This document shows, piece after piece, positions 46,701 through 54,523 of a DNA stretch of 64,000 nucleotides (positions are counted from its first letter, which is position 1; the number at the start of each line of letters is the position of its first letter). Made by a program: the position numbers and the translations under genes. The notes under the pieces are model-generated. The model was not told where the DNA came from, did no database searches, and was given only the letters and a program-made list of their open reading frames with translations. The stretch is from contig NZ_JAGGOO010000041.1 in NCBI RefSeq assembly GCF_018614415.1, positions 21,272 through 85,271 of the forward strand, given 5' to 3'. This DNA comes from Streptomyces sp. ISL-12 (GTDB lineage Bacteria; Actinomycetota; Actinomycetes; Streptomycetales; Streptomycetaceae).

Positions 46701-48604
46701 TTGTCGTTCTCGTCGCCGGACTTGGTGCAGGTGATGTCGCCTTCCTTGAAGCAGCGCTCGTCGACGTCGAAGGCGACCCGGGAGATCGGGTCGGCGTACG
46801 GCTCGTCCGCCTTCAGGCCGTAGTCGATGCGCTTGAGGTAGCCGCCGCGGTCGTAGGAGACGGGCGTCTTGAACTTGTTGTTCTGGGCGTAGTGGTTGGT
46901 CTCCTTCGCCCACCACAGGGTCATCGCGTTGCCGTCGGTGTCGACGACGAAGTCGAGGTTCCAGCGCCAGGCCTGGTCGCAGAAGGAGCCCGCGAAGTCA
47001 CCCGCCTGGTAGCAGGGTTCCTTGTCCTGATTGCCGGCGACCGGAACCGTCAGGACCGAGTCCGTCACCGGGTCGCCGCTCGCCCAGTCGTCGTCCAGCT
47101 TGTGCTTGCCGAAGTAGTACTGGGTGCCGTCGCGGGTGGTGACCCGCCAGTACTCGCCGTCGGCGTCGCCGTTGCCGAGGCCGGTGTCCCTGAGCAGTTC
47201 GACGCGGGAGCCGTCGCCGCTCGCGGTGACCCAGGCGTCACCGTACGGGTCGGCCTTGTCGGGCAGGACCAGTTCGGTGGTGGTGCCGCCGAGGGTGAGG
47301 GTGGCGTTGTACGAGCCGAAGCAGAGGTCGCTGGTCTTCTTCTTGTTGTTGCCGCCGGTCATGTCGTCGCGGCAGGAGGTGTACGTGCGGGTGATGGAGC
47401 CCGCGTTGTACTCCCAGCCGTCGCCGATCCAGGAGGGCTGGTTGTTGGAGGCGGACGTACGGCCGTCCACGACCTGGGAGTTGTAGCCGAAGGAGACCGC
47501 CGGGGACGGGCCGCCCGGCACGCTCGGGGTCTGGAGGGTGTACGAGTAGCTGAAGCCGCCGGCATTGCCGCCGGCCGACCAGGACCCGGCGCTGACCAGC
47601 GGAGTCGCGCCGAAGTCGCCCTTGGAGCCGGAACCGGAGTCGGTCGCGAGCAGGACGGAGGAGCCGGAGCCGTCGGCGGTCGCGGCGGCGAGGGAGGCCA
47701 AGGGGGTGCCGCCGGTGGTCTTCCCGGTGCGGTACACGCCGTCCGTGACGGTGCCCTCGGTGGAGGAGGCCGCCGTGGAGGCCGTCTCCTCGGAGGTGCC
47801 GCCCGCCGCCAGCGCCTCGGTGGCCACGGTCGCCTCGATGCGCCGCTCGTACACCGGGTTGCCGTCGGCGTCCGTGCCGGTCTGCTCGACCACGTTGTCG
47901 GTGGTGACCTCGGACGGCTCGGAGCAGCCCTCGGTGTCCGGGGCGGTCAGGAAGCACGCCGGGTACTGCGCGAACGACAGCCGGTCCGCCCAGTTGGCGC
48001 CGTACAGCTCGGAGAAGTCGCTGTAGTCCAGGGCGATCACGGCGTCGCCGGTGGCCTCGGCGGGCGGGGTGACGGTGAGGGCCACGCCCTCGATCGTGGT
48101 GGCGGCCAGTTCGTCCTGGCCGGCGAGTGTGACCTGCCACTGGCCCTCCAGGGCGGCGGCCTCGGTCGCGGTGGCGGTCTCGGGAGCGCCCACCTCGACA
48201 GGAAGGGCGGTGCCGTCCTCCTGGACGAGCGGGACCATCTCTCCGGGGGTGAGGCCGGTGAGGTCCTGGGCGGCCGAGCCGCGGGCGGGGGCGGTGACGT
48301 TGCTCGGGTCGTACTCCACGGGCTGCTCGGCCTCGGCCGTGGTCAGTTCGGCGAGCTGCCCGCCGTTCTCGCCCTCGGCCTGCTCCGGCTCGGGGAGGTC
48401 GACCAGGTCGACACCGCTGCGGTCGTCGTCCGGCGGCAGCGCGTAGGCGGCGGGCAGGATGCCCATGGTCAGGGCGACCACGGTCGAACCGATGACGGCG
48501 ACGCGTATCCGCGCCCGTCTGCGGCGCTCGGCGCGCGTGCGAACGCGCTCCTGCCTGCCGCTCCACGACAGTGATCCCCACACAGCGGCAGCCCCCGCGC
48601 ACAC
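40793..48604 (-). CDS. RHS/YD-repeat polymorphic toxin with HINT domain and deaminase-like tip
   Basis: About 2603 residues; start uncertain among TTG 48616, GTG 48604 and GTG 48583. N-terminal signal segment (RIRVAVIGSTVVALTMGILP), long N-terminal wall/secretion region, then many YD repeats (about 900-1800), a ricin-type lectin insert (about 1811-1945), the RHS core with GLVHLGAREYDPDTGRFLSADP (about 2080-2105), a Lys/Arg/Ala coil (about 2215-2301), a HINT autoprotease from Cys2317 to His2464-Asn2465, and a toxin of about 138 residues from Cys2466. The toxin has HSE (His2521, Glu2523) and PCG...C (Cys2550, Cys2557), the zinc-site pattern of nucleic-acid or nucleotide deaminases. An immunity gene follows after 14 bp. 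Confidence 0.92.
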   Translation of the reverse strand: MCAGAAAVWGSLSWSGRQERVRTRAERRRRARIRVAVIGSTVVALTMGILPAAYALPPDDDRSGVDLVDLPEPEQAEGENGGQLAELTTAEAEQPVEYDPSNVTAPARGSAAQDLTGLTPGEMVPLVQEDGTALPVEVGAPETATATEAAALEGQWQVTLAGQDELAATTIEGVALTVTPPAEATGDAVIALDYSDFSELYGANWADRLSFAQYPACFLTAPDTEGCSEPSEVTTDNVVEQTGTDADGNPVYERRIEATVATEALAAGGTSEETASTAASSTEGTVTDGVYRTGKTTGGTPLASLAAATADGSGSSVLLATDSGSGSKGDFGATPLVSAGSWSAGGNAGGFSYSYTLQTPSVPGGPSPAVSFGYNSQVVDGRTSASNNQPSWIGDGWEYNAGSITRTYTSCRDDMTGGNNKKKTSDLCFGSYNATLTLGGTTTELVLPDKADPYGDAWVTASGDGSRVELLRDTGLGNGDADGEYWRVTTRDGTQYYFGKHKLDDDWASGDPVTDSVLTVPVAGNQDKEPCYQAGDFAGSFCDQAWRWNLDFVVDTDGNAMTLWWAKETNHYAQNNKFKTPVSYDRGGYLKRIDYGLKADEPYADPISRVAFDVDERCFKEGDITCTKSGDENDNFASGDFAKNRIWYDTPADLYCAAGKECYVPVPTFWSRKRLAQVTTLTQRTQGSTALSKVDSWTLQQSLPADLTDEGTALWLESITRTGYGTDSEAIALNPVQFLANSQPMPNRVKEGANDPNPAFDRLRVARVVSEYGGETVVTYKAPTGACKTGSGFPKPEENTGLCFPVYWNADPDVETIDWFHKYVVESVQELPALTGVDPVTTTYEYLDGGAWALNQAEFSKKKTRTYDQWRGFARVRTYTGDDSDTPLMSTERGMTETRYFRGMDGDKLPDGSTRSVTVRDAADAVIAEDKEPFTGRVAETLTYASATAGADDWLTRTVDKPKALLLASRSRSGGIPDLKAWRITVPESLTYTRSSGTGDDKRTTRVLYTATEYDETYGLPTEVTEYNDWSPDPASDNPDDDTCTVMSYVHNTAKHLIGLAKQTLTTAGTCDEAGTATAADWIDGSRVAYDGGAYGDAPTTGNATTTWAITGDGGGWVKDGEVTYDGYGRTTVTRNAEAIAENDETNKDVTTYVPDDGQVFQIKTANALGQEEITTVEPGRGVSLTEEDINGRTTTYEYDALGRAARMWAPSRPTSESPSAKFTYDTTIGQPVSVTTESLTDDGDYDVSTVIYDGLGRERQKQDPAVGGGRLITDILYSANGTIAQTNNAYYDVGDPSTVLFELASDYQVPNATLYSYDGLGRTLTETPYLNGEEAEEKATTNEYGLDYSTVINPEGATAQRTWSDALGRTVRVDTFTDALRAAHRSTTYTFDERGDQVKAEDSEGNTWSWTYDARGRQTKAVDPDTGTTTTKYDNLDRPTLVADENTTVATVYDKLSRPIEQREGSATGTLLAKTVYDTLIGGAGLPTSQTRYTDGLAYTTAVTGYTADYQPTGQEITIPESVAMAYGLEPTYRYSFEYSDLGVLEATNLPAVGTLPAEKLVVRYNEDGLPVSTSGTDWYTADTSYSPYGQVLRTVSGENPNRVWTTNLFDEATGELTQAIVDRESTSDTTAVTGHRVNARSYTYDPAGNVTSIADRANEVTDLQCFDYDALGQLTEAWTAPSACKVTGKETAAPSYSDGTTNVTDANSGYWQSYAYDALGNRTKLVEHDPGLDTTADATTSYTYGKADGTQPHTLTGMSSTYKAVSGAQVTEATTLTYDDAGNTTTRTYDGSEQALAWTWDGQVEKITGFGENGAGAWQGLADKCLDLSSALTTAGTPLQLYSCNGSKAQKFRIDSASTADPSTGALKILGKCAVPKGGATANGTAVVIADCTGAAAQQWTATATGTLKHVASGKCLDVPSSNSADGTDLQLNTCGTGANQQWLPDNETTYVYGGDGSRLMAISNTERTLYLGESTISVNAAGAPAYTERYYSQAGAPTVMRYAQGTSASSLSVQITDQNGTAYANVELASGNKVKFSKTDPFGAERTESTTWRSHRSYVGGGDDASSGLVHLGAREYDPDTGRFLSADPVLDLEDPVQMNGYVYCENNPVTFADPTGLASEGGTSEYGGPSASAEAWAKNQLNTSLADVILSVGWAALKDFIGWNDVVGCFSRGDLWACGSLFIQAIPWTKLTKIPSVIKAASRIASAVNAWMKAKEKARKIIEMAKKARELARKAKEAKRKAAERAAQLRKKAKEAATRKAKAAARKTGNAVQKTQKAAAKKAEPKPRQARAKDESSGKTRESSESSGEGIGCKKPNSFVPGTLVLMADGTTKPIEDIENGDKVLATDPETGETAVETVTAEILGEGVKHLVKVEITTPDGTTAEVTATDGHPFWVPELGEWIDATDLKTGQWLRTSAGTYVQITAIERWTAQRATVHNLTVSDLHTYYVLAGESAVLVHNCGATQVEYGGDNLSRVAIQARKDNGWLSGGRNVAVVAYENGEGAMDYIVRRSSGRHSERLAIEAWSALGLDDDSLKGIYTELEPCGSDYQNCSAWLGKNAPGGVPVTYSFTYGPDRAGRRSGMNALKRGLTAIRRGLL

Positions 48605-49046
48605 AGTTCCGTCCAATGTCGATCACGAACTTTCCGGCACCCCTTCACGAAAAGTCAACAAGTCCTGGAGAGCTGGTGATCTAGGTCACATGCATAATTC
48701 CTGCGGCATTCAATAAAGGCTGTTCAGCCCGCTCAAGATGTGCGAGACCAGACCAAAGAGAGCCCAATTCACCATCAAGCAAGGGTAAATAGCGATCGTT
48801 TGACCCGACTGTCCCGTCACGTGAACCTCCTGGTCAGGCACGCAAGTTGGACACGTGGCCGAAAAAGATCGTTCCGTCGGGCGAGTCGGCGAGCAAAGAC
48901 CCAAAGCCGGGTGTGGCGCAACCTCGCCGCATCGGTCATGCTCTGTGCTCGTTTCCTGGACCGACCCTTCACCACGGCCGGAGACACAAAGGGAACTCAC
49001 AGAATTCCGGGGGTTTCGGAATTCCAGGGGGAGGGGACGCAGCACC
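48605..49046. promoter_or_regulatory. Divergent promoter region between RHS gene and DNRLRE/FG-GAP gene
   Basis: A 442-bp non-coding gap, more A/T-rich than the genes at about 48660-48800. It holds promoters for both directions; no known operator is recognised. A perfect 8-bp inverted repeat, GAATTCCG (49002-49009) and CGGAATTC (49017-49024), forms a hairpin about 22 bp before the start at 49047, just before a GGGGGAGGGG ribosome site. Confidence 0.6.
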
Positions 49047-52000
49047 ATGGAACGTCGTCGCTTCGGCCTGCCCGCGTCCGGACGCGGACGGGCAGGGGTG
49101 GGCGCACTGGTCGCCGGCGCGCTGGGCGTCGGACTGCTCACCGTCCCGCTCCTCCACACGTCCGACGGCACCGACGGACGGGCCGGCTCCGAGAAGGCCG
49201 CCGCGCGTCCGCTGACCGAGGAAACCGCTCAGGAGCAGGCCGTCAGCAGGGGTGAGCGGGTGGAGGTCGGCACGCTGCGCGACGAGACCTCCGAGACCTA
49301 CGCCCGCCCCGACGGGAGCTTCGAGACGGTCGTGCACGGGGCGCCGGTACGGGCGAAGGTGAACGGGGTCTGGAAGTCCATCGACACGACCTTGACGCAG
49401 GTGGCCGGGGGCGGATGGGCGCCCAAGGCCAGCGCTGAACCCGTCGTGTTCTCCGGCGGCGCCGGCGCGGGCACCGGGAACCGGGCGGCGAACCGCGGCT
49501 CCGCGTCCGCGGTCCGCCCGGCGGTGTTCACGGCCGACGGCGGGAACGCCCTCCGCGTCGCCGACGCCACCGAGGGCTACACCGCATTGGCCACCCTGAC
49601 CAGCGCCGGGCACGAGATTACGCTGAGCTGGCCGGGCTCGGTGCCCGAGCCGGTGGTGAGCGGGCCCAGCGCCCTGTACCGGGACGTGTTCGACGGGGTC
49701 GACCTGATGCTGACCGCGCAGGCCGACGGCTTCAGTCACGTACTGATCGTGCACAGCGCCGAGGCGGCCGCCGGTCCGGCGCTCGCCGAGCTGTCGTACG
49801 GCCTGTCCTCCCCCGGCCTGACCTTCCACCTGGACCCGGTCACCAAGGTCGTCAGCGCCAAGGACCGCGACGGTGAGGAGTTCGCCTTCTCGCCCACGCC
49901 CTACCTGTGGGACTCGGCGGGCCGCCCCGCCGTCACCGAGGGCGACGATCCCGAGCCGACGGAGAGCGAGCCGGAGCCGGACCCGTCGTACTCGGAGGAG
50001 TCGGGGGCACCGGTCGGCGAGGAGCCGGCCGTCCCCGAGGACGGGATGGACACCGACGCCCCGACGGAGACCGCGTCCGCCGAGCCCGCACCGGCGGCAT
50101 CCGGCACCACCCCGTCCAGCGAGGCCACCGAGACGGATCCCGCCGACACCGCGTCCGCCGGTCCGGCGAGCGCCGGGGAGACGGCCGGCGGCGGCACGAC
50201 GGGCGTCCGGCAGGCCGCGTACGCGGACGCCGCCCCCGCCTCGCTGACGGACGAGGAGGTGTTCGCGCTCGCCGGACTCGCCGGGCCCGACCCCGGTACG
50301 CACATGGCGGTCGCCGGTGCCGCACTGACCGATCCCGGCGCGGCCTCCACCGGTCTGTCGATCACGCCGGACAGCGATCTGCTCACCGCCGAGGACACCG
50401 TCTACCCGGTCTTCATCGACCCCACGATCTACGGCAAGACGAAGAACTGGACGACGGCGTACAAGAAGTACCCCAGCTCCAGCTTCTACGACGGCGCCAA
50501 CTACAACAGCGGCACCACCGAGGCCCGCGTCGGCTACGAGTCGACCACCTGGGGTCTGTCGCGCTCCTTCTTCCGGCTGGGCTGGAGCACGAACCTGAAG
50601 GGAGCCGTCGTCTCGTCGGCCACCCTCTCACTGCGGGAGACGTACTCCTGGTCCTGCTCCAGCCGTGAGATGCAGGTGTGGACCACCGGGTCCATCTCGT
50701 CCAGGACGACGTGGAACAACCAGCCGGACTGGAAGTCGGAGATCGGCACCAAGTCCTTCGCCCACGGCTACAACTCCTCCTGCCCCGACGCCTACGTGGA
50801 GTACAGCGCCAAGGCGGCCACCCAGGACGTCGTCGACAGCGGCGGTCAGACGATGACCATCGGGCTGCGCGCCACCACGGAGGACTCCGCCTACTCCTGG
50901 AAGAAGTTCCGCGCCGAGGGGGACAGCGCCCCCAAGCTGAAGATCGTCTACAACCGCAAGCCGAAGACGCCGAGTTCGGTGAAGCAGTCCCCCGGCGGGA
51001 CCTGTGACTACACCACGCCGTACGTGCGCATCGGCAAGCGGGATCTCGTCCTGTCGGCGAAGTCCTCCGACGCGGACGACACCTCCACCCGGCAGGACCT
51101 GCAGTACCTGGACTTCGAGCTGTGGCGGACCGGCTACGGCGACGACAAGATCGTCGACAAGAACGCCACGGTGACCAGCACCGGCACGGCGTCGGTCACC
51201 GTGTCCAAGTCGCAGTTCACCAACGGGTACCAGTACTCCTGGCGGGTCCGCGCGATCGACTCGTCCGGAGCGGCCTCCGCGTACTACCCCACGAAGAGCC
51301 CGAACGTGTGCCGGTTCGTCTACGACAGCACCATGCCGAACGAGCCGATCGTGTCCTCCGACGACTACCCGGCCGCCGACGAGGACGGGAGCGTCTGGTC
51401 GGAGGTGAAGTTCGGGACGTCCGGCAAGTTCACCTTCGCCCCGGACGAGGACAAGGACGTCACCCGCTTCGACTACTCCTTCAACAGCACGAGCTACGAC
51501 GAGAGCGAGGAGGTCCCGGCGGGCCAGTCCGTCACCCTGCCCCTGCCCCCGCCCACCGCGGGCCCCAACGTGCTGTACGTGCGCGCCGTGGACAGCGCCG
51601 GCAATCCCTCGCAGGGCACGAAGTACCTGTTCTACGTGACGCCGAGGGACTCCGCGGACGGACCGGGGGACGCCACGGGGGACGGCGTCCCGGACCTGTA
51701 CGCCATCAGTTCCAACGGCAACCTGACGCTGTACCCGTCCACCAGCGCCGGAGACCTGCACGTCGGCCTGGCGGCCGGTCATGACGACGGCGTCGGTCTG
51801 CTCTCCGACAAGGACGGTGACGGCGAGGAACACCTGCCCGGCTACTGGGTGGGCGACGACGGCGCGCCCGCGCTCCTCGCGCACGGCGGTGACGCCCTAG
51901 CGGGCGACGGTGTCGGTGACCTCTTCGCCCGGATGCCCGACGGCAAGCTGTACGTGTATCCCGGGGACGGCTACGGCAGCGTCGACATCTCCCGGCGCAG

Positions 52001-52574
52001 CACGGTCCGGTTGCCCTCCGGTTCGCCCGACCCGGCGACGTTCGACCAGATCATCGTGGGTGACTACGACGCCGACGGCCGGGCCGACATGTTCGCGACG
52101 GGGACCGGCGGTGAGCTGTGGGCCTTCGACGGGTACACCGGCGCCACCTTCCTCAGGACGACGAAGATCAATTCGTCGGCGTGGCTGGAGCGGGACCTCG
52201 TCTCGGTCGGTGACCACGACAAGGACGGCGCCCCCGACCTGCTGTGGCGCTCCGGCTCCTCCAGCCGCCTGTACCTGCGGTACGGGGTGAAGGACAGCGC
52301 GGGCGGCTCCACCATCGCCTCCCTGTCGACGGCGGCGGCGTCGAAGACCGGGGCCGACGAGGTCTACGCCGAGGGCTGGTCGACGGCCACCGTGCCGGTG
52401 ACGCACCTTCGCGGCACTCCGGACGTCAACGGGGACGGCATCCCCGACATCTGGGCCCTGTCCAGCTCGGGAAGCGTCTACTTCCACAAGGGCGGTTCCT
52501 CCGTCATCGGCAGCGGCGCCGCCGTCATCAGTTCCGCCAGTGAGTGGGGGACGACGAAGCTCGCCTTCGGGTGA
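49047..52574 (+). CDS. Secreted DNRLRE and FG-GAP repeat protein
   Basis: 1175 residues. Signal peptide at the N-terminus (RRRFGLPASGRGRAGVG then hydrophobic stretch to about 45), an N-terminal domain shared with RHS-associated proteins, a Glu/Pro/Thr/Ala-rich linker (about 290-390), a DNRLRE beta domain (about 450-640, includes ATLSLRETYSWSC and WTTGSISSRTTWNNQP), fibronectin-like segments, and FG-GAP/VCBS beta-propeller repeats with calcium-type loops (GDATGDGVPDLY, GDYDADGRADMF, GDHDKDGAPDLLW, PDVNGDGIPDIW). Divergent from the RHS toxin and likely acts with it at the cell surface; the role is inferred. Confidence 0.85.
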   Translation: MERRRFGLPASGRGRAGVGALVAGALGVGLLTVPLLHTSDGTDGRAGSEKAAARPLTEETAQEQAVSRGERVEVGTLRDETSETYARPDGSFETVVHGAPVRAKVNGVWKSIDTTLTQVAGGGWAPKASAEPVVFSGGAGAGTGNRAANRGSASAVRPAVFTADGGNALRVADATEGYTALATLTSAGHEITLSWPGSVPEPVVSGPSALYRDVFDGVDLMLTAQADGFSHVLIVHSAEAAAGPALAELSYGLSSPGLTFHLDPVTKVVSAKDRDGEEFAFSPTPYLWDSAGRPAVTEGDDPEPTESEPEPDPSYSEESGAPVGEEPAVPEDGMDTDAPTETASAEPAPAASGTTPSSEATETDPADTASAGPASAGETAGGGTTGVRQAAYADAAPASLTDEEVFALAGLAGPDPGTHMAVAGAALTDPGAASTGLSITPDSDLLTAEDTVYPVFIDPTIYGKTKNWTTAYKKYPSSSFYDGANYNSGTTEARVGYESTTWGLSRSFFRLGWSTNLKGAVVSSATLSLRETYSWSCSSREMQVWTTGSISSRTTWNNQPDWKSEIGTKSFAHGYNSSCPDAYVEYSAKAATQDVVDSGGQTMTIGLRATTEDSAYSWKKFRAEGDSAPKLKIVYNRKPKTPSSVKQSPGGTCDYTTPYVRIGKRDLVLSAKSSDADDTSTRQDLQYLDFELWRTGYGDDKIVDKNATVTSTGTASVTVSKSQFTNGYQYSWRVRAIDSSGAASAYYPTKSPNVCRFVYDSTMPNEPIVSSDDYPAADEDGSVWSEVKFGTSGKFTFAPDEDKDVTRFDYSFNSTSYDESEEVPAGQSVTLPLPPPTAGPNVLYVRAVDSAGNPSQGTKYLFYVTPRDSADGPGDATGDGVPDLYAISSNGNLTLYPSTSAGDLHVGLAAGHDDGVGLLSDKDGDGEEHLPGYWVGDDGAPALLAHGGDALAGDGVGDLFARMPDGKLYVYPGDGYGSVDISRRSTVRLPSGSPDPATFDQIIVGDYDADGRADMFATGTGGELWAFDGYTGATFLRTTKINSSAWLERDLVSVGDHDKDGAPDLLWRSGSSSRLYLRYGVKDSAGGSTIASLSTAAASKTGADEVYAEGWSTATVPVTHLRGTPDVNGDGIPDIWALSSSGSVYFHKGGSSVIGSGAAVISSASEWGTTKLAFG

Positions 52575-52643
52575 GGCGCTGAGCACGTGCGGGGCGTACG
52601 GCCGCTGCCGCGCGACGAGGGAGGCGGCGCCGGGAGGCCGGCC

Positions 52644-53117
52644 TCAGCCGAGCAGGAAGACGTCCAGCTCCACGCTGTCCGGCCGGCGCTCGCCGGTGGC
52701 GACGAAGAGGCGTTCGTTGAGCCACGCGAGCCGGCCGGCGGCGGTGGTCAGCCGGGGGTGGCTGCGGAAGTGGATCCGCTCCGGCGCCACCTCCTCGCCC
52801 CGGACCAGGGCCGCGATGTCCTCGGGCCGTCCCGAGCGGATCCCGGTGTTGTGCACCGCGATCCGCTCGCCGCGGTCGGTCTCCAGGGCGTACCGGGCGT
52901 CCAGTTCCGTCAGGGTCGCGGTGCGCAGGACCTGGTGGTCGGCGCCGCCCGGCAGGACGGTGCCGCGCACCTCGGGCCCCTCGAAGGAGCCGCCGGTCAG
53001 GGGCACCAGCCGGCGGTGGCCGTCCGGTGCCTCGCCCAGGTCGTACGGGGCGGCGACGCGCACCGACAGGTGGGCGAAGAAGGTGAGGGGCGGCGCCGGG
53101 ACGGTGGTGGGCGTCAT
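52644..53117 (-). CDS. DUF3237 family protein
   Basis: 157 residues. LTFFAHLSVRVAAPYDLG, RRLVPLTGGSFEGPEVRGTVLPGGADHQVL and the end VELDVFLLG match DUF3237 (UPF0311). These are beta-barrel proteins of unknown activity, often beside aromatic-acid genes. It starts 14 bp after padC, so probably is co-transcribed under the divergent MarR regulator. Confidence 0.88.
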   Translation of the reverse strand: MTPTTVPAPPLTFFAHLSVRVAAPYDLGEAPDGHRRLVPLTGGSFEGPEVRGTVLPGGADHQVLRTATLTELDARYALETDRGERIAVHNTGIRSGRPEDIAALVRGEEVAPERIHFRSHPRLTTAAGRLAWLNERLFVATGERRPDSVELDVFLLG

Positions 53118-53131
53118 GGTGTCACCGTCTC

Positions 53132-53671
53132 TCAGTTGACGCGGTCGGCGAAGCCCTCGGGCAGGCTTTCGGGGCCCACCGCGACGATGCTCTCGTCGTC
53201 CTCGCCGACGTGCTCGAACAGGGTGATGCGGGCGAACTCCGGGACGACGTAGATCGGGTAGGTGGGGCCGGCGTCGCGGAAGGCGCGCATCTCGTCCAGG
53301 TGCTCGTTCTGGTAGAGCACCGTCCTGCTCCCGTCCTCCTCGATCCAGCGCGGGAAGAAGATCGTGCCGTGCAGGACCCGGCGGCCGGGCAGCACGTTGA
53401 CGACGACCGAGGTGCCGGTCGGCTCGTTCCAGGAGACCTTGTAGACGTCCTCGGCGAGCCGCACCAGGTCGACCTCCTGGTCCTTGACCCAGCGCCCGCC
53501 GACCATGCCGGTGTGGATGCGGTAGTCGATGGTCGTGGCGTTCTTCACGTACATCTCGTACTGCCAGCCGTTGGCGTACGTGTAGATGAACCGGTGCCCG
53601 GTGATGCCGGACAGGTCCTGCGGCGGAACGGGGTTCTCGACGGTGGTCGGGGCGTCGGTCGCGGTGCCCAT
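53132..53671 (-). CDS. padC: Phenolic acid decarboxylase
   Basis: 179 residues. Non-oxidative decarboxylation of hydroxycinnamates such as p-coumarate and ferulate to vinyl phenols, without cofactor. The lipocalin-like PadC core is very clear: [59 protein letters not shown] and [22 protein letters not shown] 53671 with GAGGAG upstream. Ferulate released from plant wall by neighbouring enzymes would be a natural substrate; the usual local regulator is PadR-like, here a MarR-family gene lies opposite. Confidence 0.95.
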   Translation of the reverse strand: MGTATDAPTTVENPVPPQDLSGITGHRFIYTYANGWQYEMYVKNATTIDYRIHTGMVGGRWVKDQEVDLVRLAEDVYKVSWNEPTGTSVVVNVLPGRRVLHGTIFFPRWIEEDGSRTVLYQNEHLDEMRAFRDAGPTYPIYVVPEFARITLFEHVGEDDESIVAVGPESLPEGFADRVN

Positions 53672-53739
53672 GTGGTGCTCCTCACTCCTGCCTGCCCGCG
53701 GACCCTCCGTGCGGGCCGCGGCGCTTCACTACCAGATGA

Positions 53740-53767
53740 TTGTGTCACAAAAACTGTTTGTCACAAA
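53740..53767. promoter_or_regulatory. Tandem MarR-type palindromes
   Basis: TTGTGTCACAA (53740-53750) and TTTGTCACAAA (53757-53767) are near-identical palindromes with centres 17 bp apart. A half site, GGTCACAAT, is at 53782-53790. They lie between padC and the MarR gene and are plausible operators for both. Confidence 0.65.
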
Positions 53768-53796
53768 ACTATCGGGGCGCAGGTCACAATGGGGCC

Positions 53797-54336
53797 ATGA
53801 GCGACAGGGACCAGGCAGCGGGCCGGACGGACGGCCCGGACGCGGCGGGGACACCGGGAGCGGTCCGGGTGGCCACCGGACTGGGCGGACTGCTGGGGCC
53901 GCTGCGCCGGGCGGTCCTGCGCGCCACCCGCAACGCCGAGGGGCTGCCGGACCTGCCGGAGGCTCAGATCGAGTTGCTGCGGGCGCTCTCCTCGTCGCCC
54001 GAGGGCCTCTCCCCCGGCGCCGCGGCCGCCCGGCTGCGGGTGGCGCCGTCCACCGTGAGCAATCTCGTCCGCACGATGTCCGCCGCACAACTGGTGGAAC
54101 GGGTCCGTCCGGCGCACGACCAGCGGACGGTGGTGCTCACCGCGTCACGACAGGCCCTGGAGCTGCTCGACCGCTACGACCGGGCCAGCACCGCCGCGCT
54201 GGTCCGGATCGTCGAGGAGATGCCCGGCTCCGACCGGGCGGCCCTGGACCGGGCCCTGCCCGCCCTGGACCGGCTGGTCCACGCACTGGAGGAGACGGAC
54301 GGCGGCACGGCGGGCGGCACCACGCCCGCGCCCTGA
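53797..54336 (+). CDS. MarR-family transcriptional regulator
   Basis: 179 residues. Winged helix-turn-helix with IELLRALSSSPEGLSPGAAAARLRVAPSTVSNLVRTM and the wing VRPAHDQRTVVLTASR, flanked by N- and C-terminal helices for dimerisation. ATG 53797. Divergent from padC and DUF3237, with palindromic sites between; it likely represses padC until a phenolic acid binds. Regulatory link is inferred from arrangement. Confidence 0.9.
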   Translation: MSDRDQAAGRTDGPDAAGTPGAVRVATGLGGLLGPLRRAVLRATRNAEGLPDLPEAQIELLRALSSSPEGLSPGAAAARLRVAPSTVSNLVRTMSAAQLVERVRPAHDQRTVVLTASRQALELLDRYDRASTAALVRIVEEMPGSDRAALDRALPALDRLVHALEETDGGTAGGTTPAP

Positions 54337-54523
54337 ACACGACCCGGACGTGACCCCGCCCGCCCACCGGCCGAGCGGCTCGGAGCGGTTCGGATTGGTT
54401 CGACCTGTCACACAACGTTCGGCACACCGCACGGAGTTGAGGCCCGACGCTGGTACAGTGCCGCTTCCCGACCCGGCGTACGGCTGTTCGACGTCGGGGA
54501 ACCGCTGCGAGGAGAGACCGTCC

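Noticed and set aside
41849..48574. Plus-strand open frame of about 2241 codons opposite the RHS gene
   Set aside because: Composition is that of an antisense shadow (Val/Gly/Arg-rich, no domains) and the minus-strand frame has clear RHS, HINT and lectin features.
38083..52643. Integrated mobile element with attachment sites
   Set aside because: The stretch looks accessory, but no integrase, transposase, tRNA edge or flanking direct repeat was seen.
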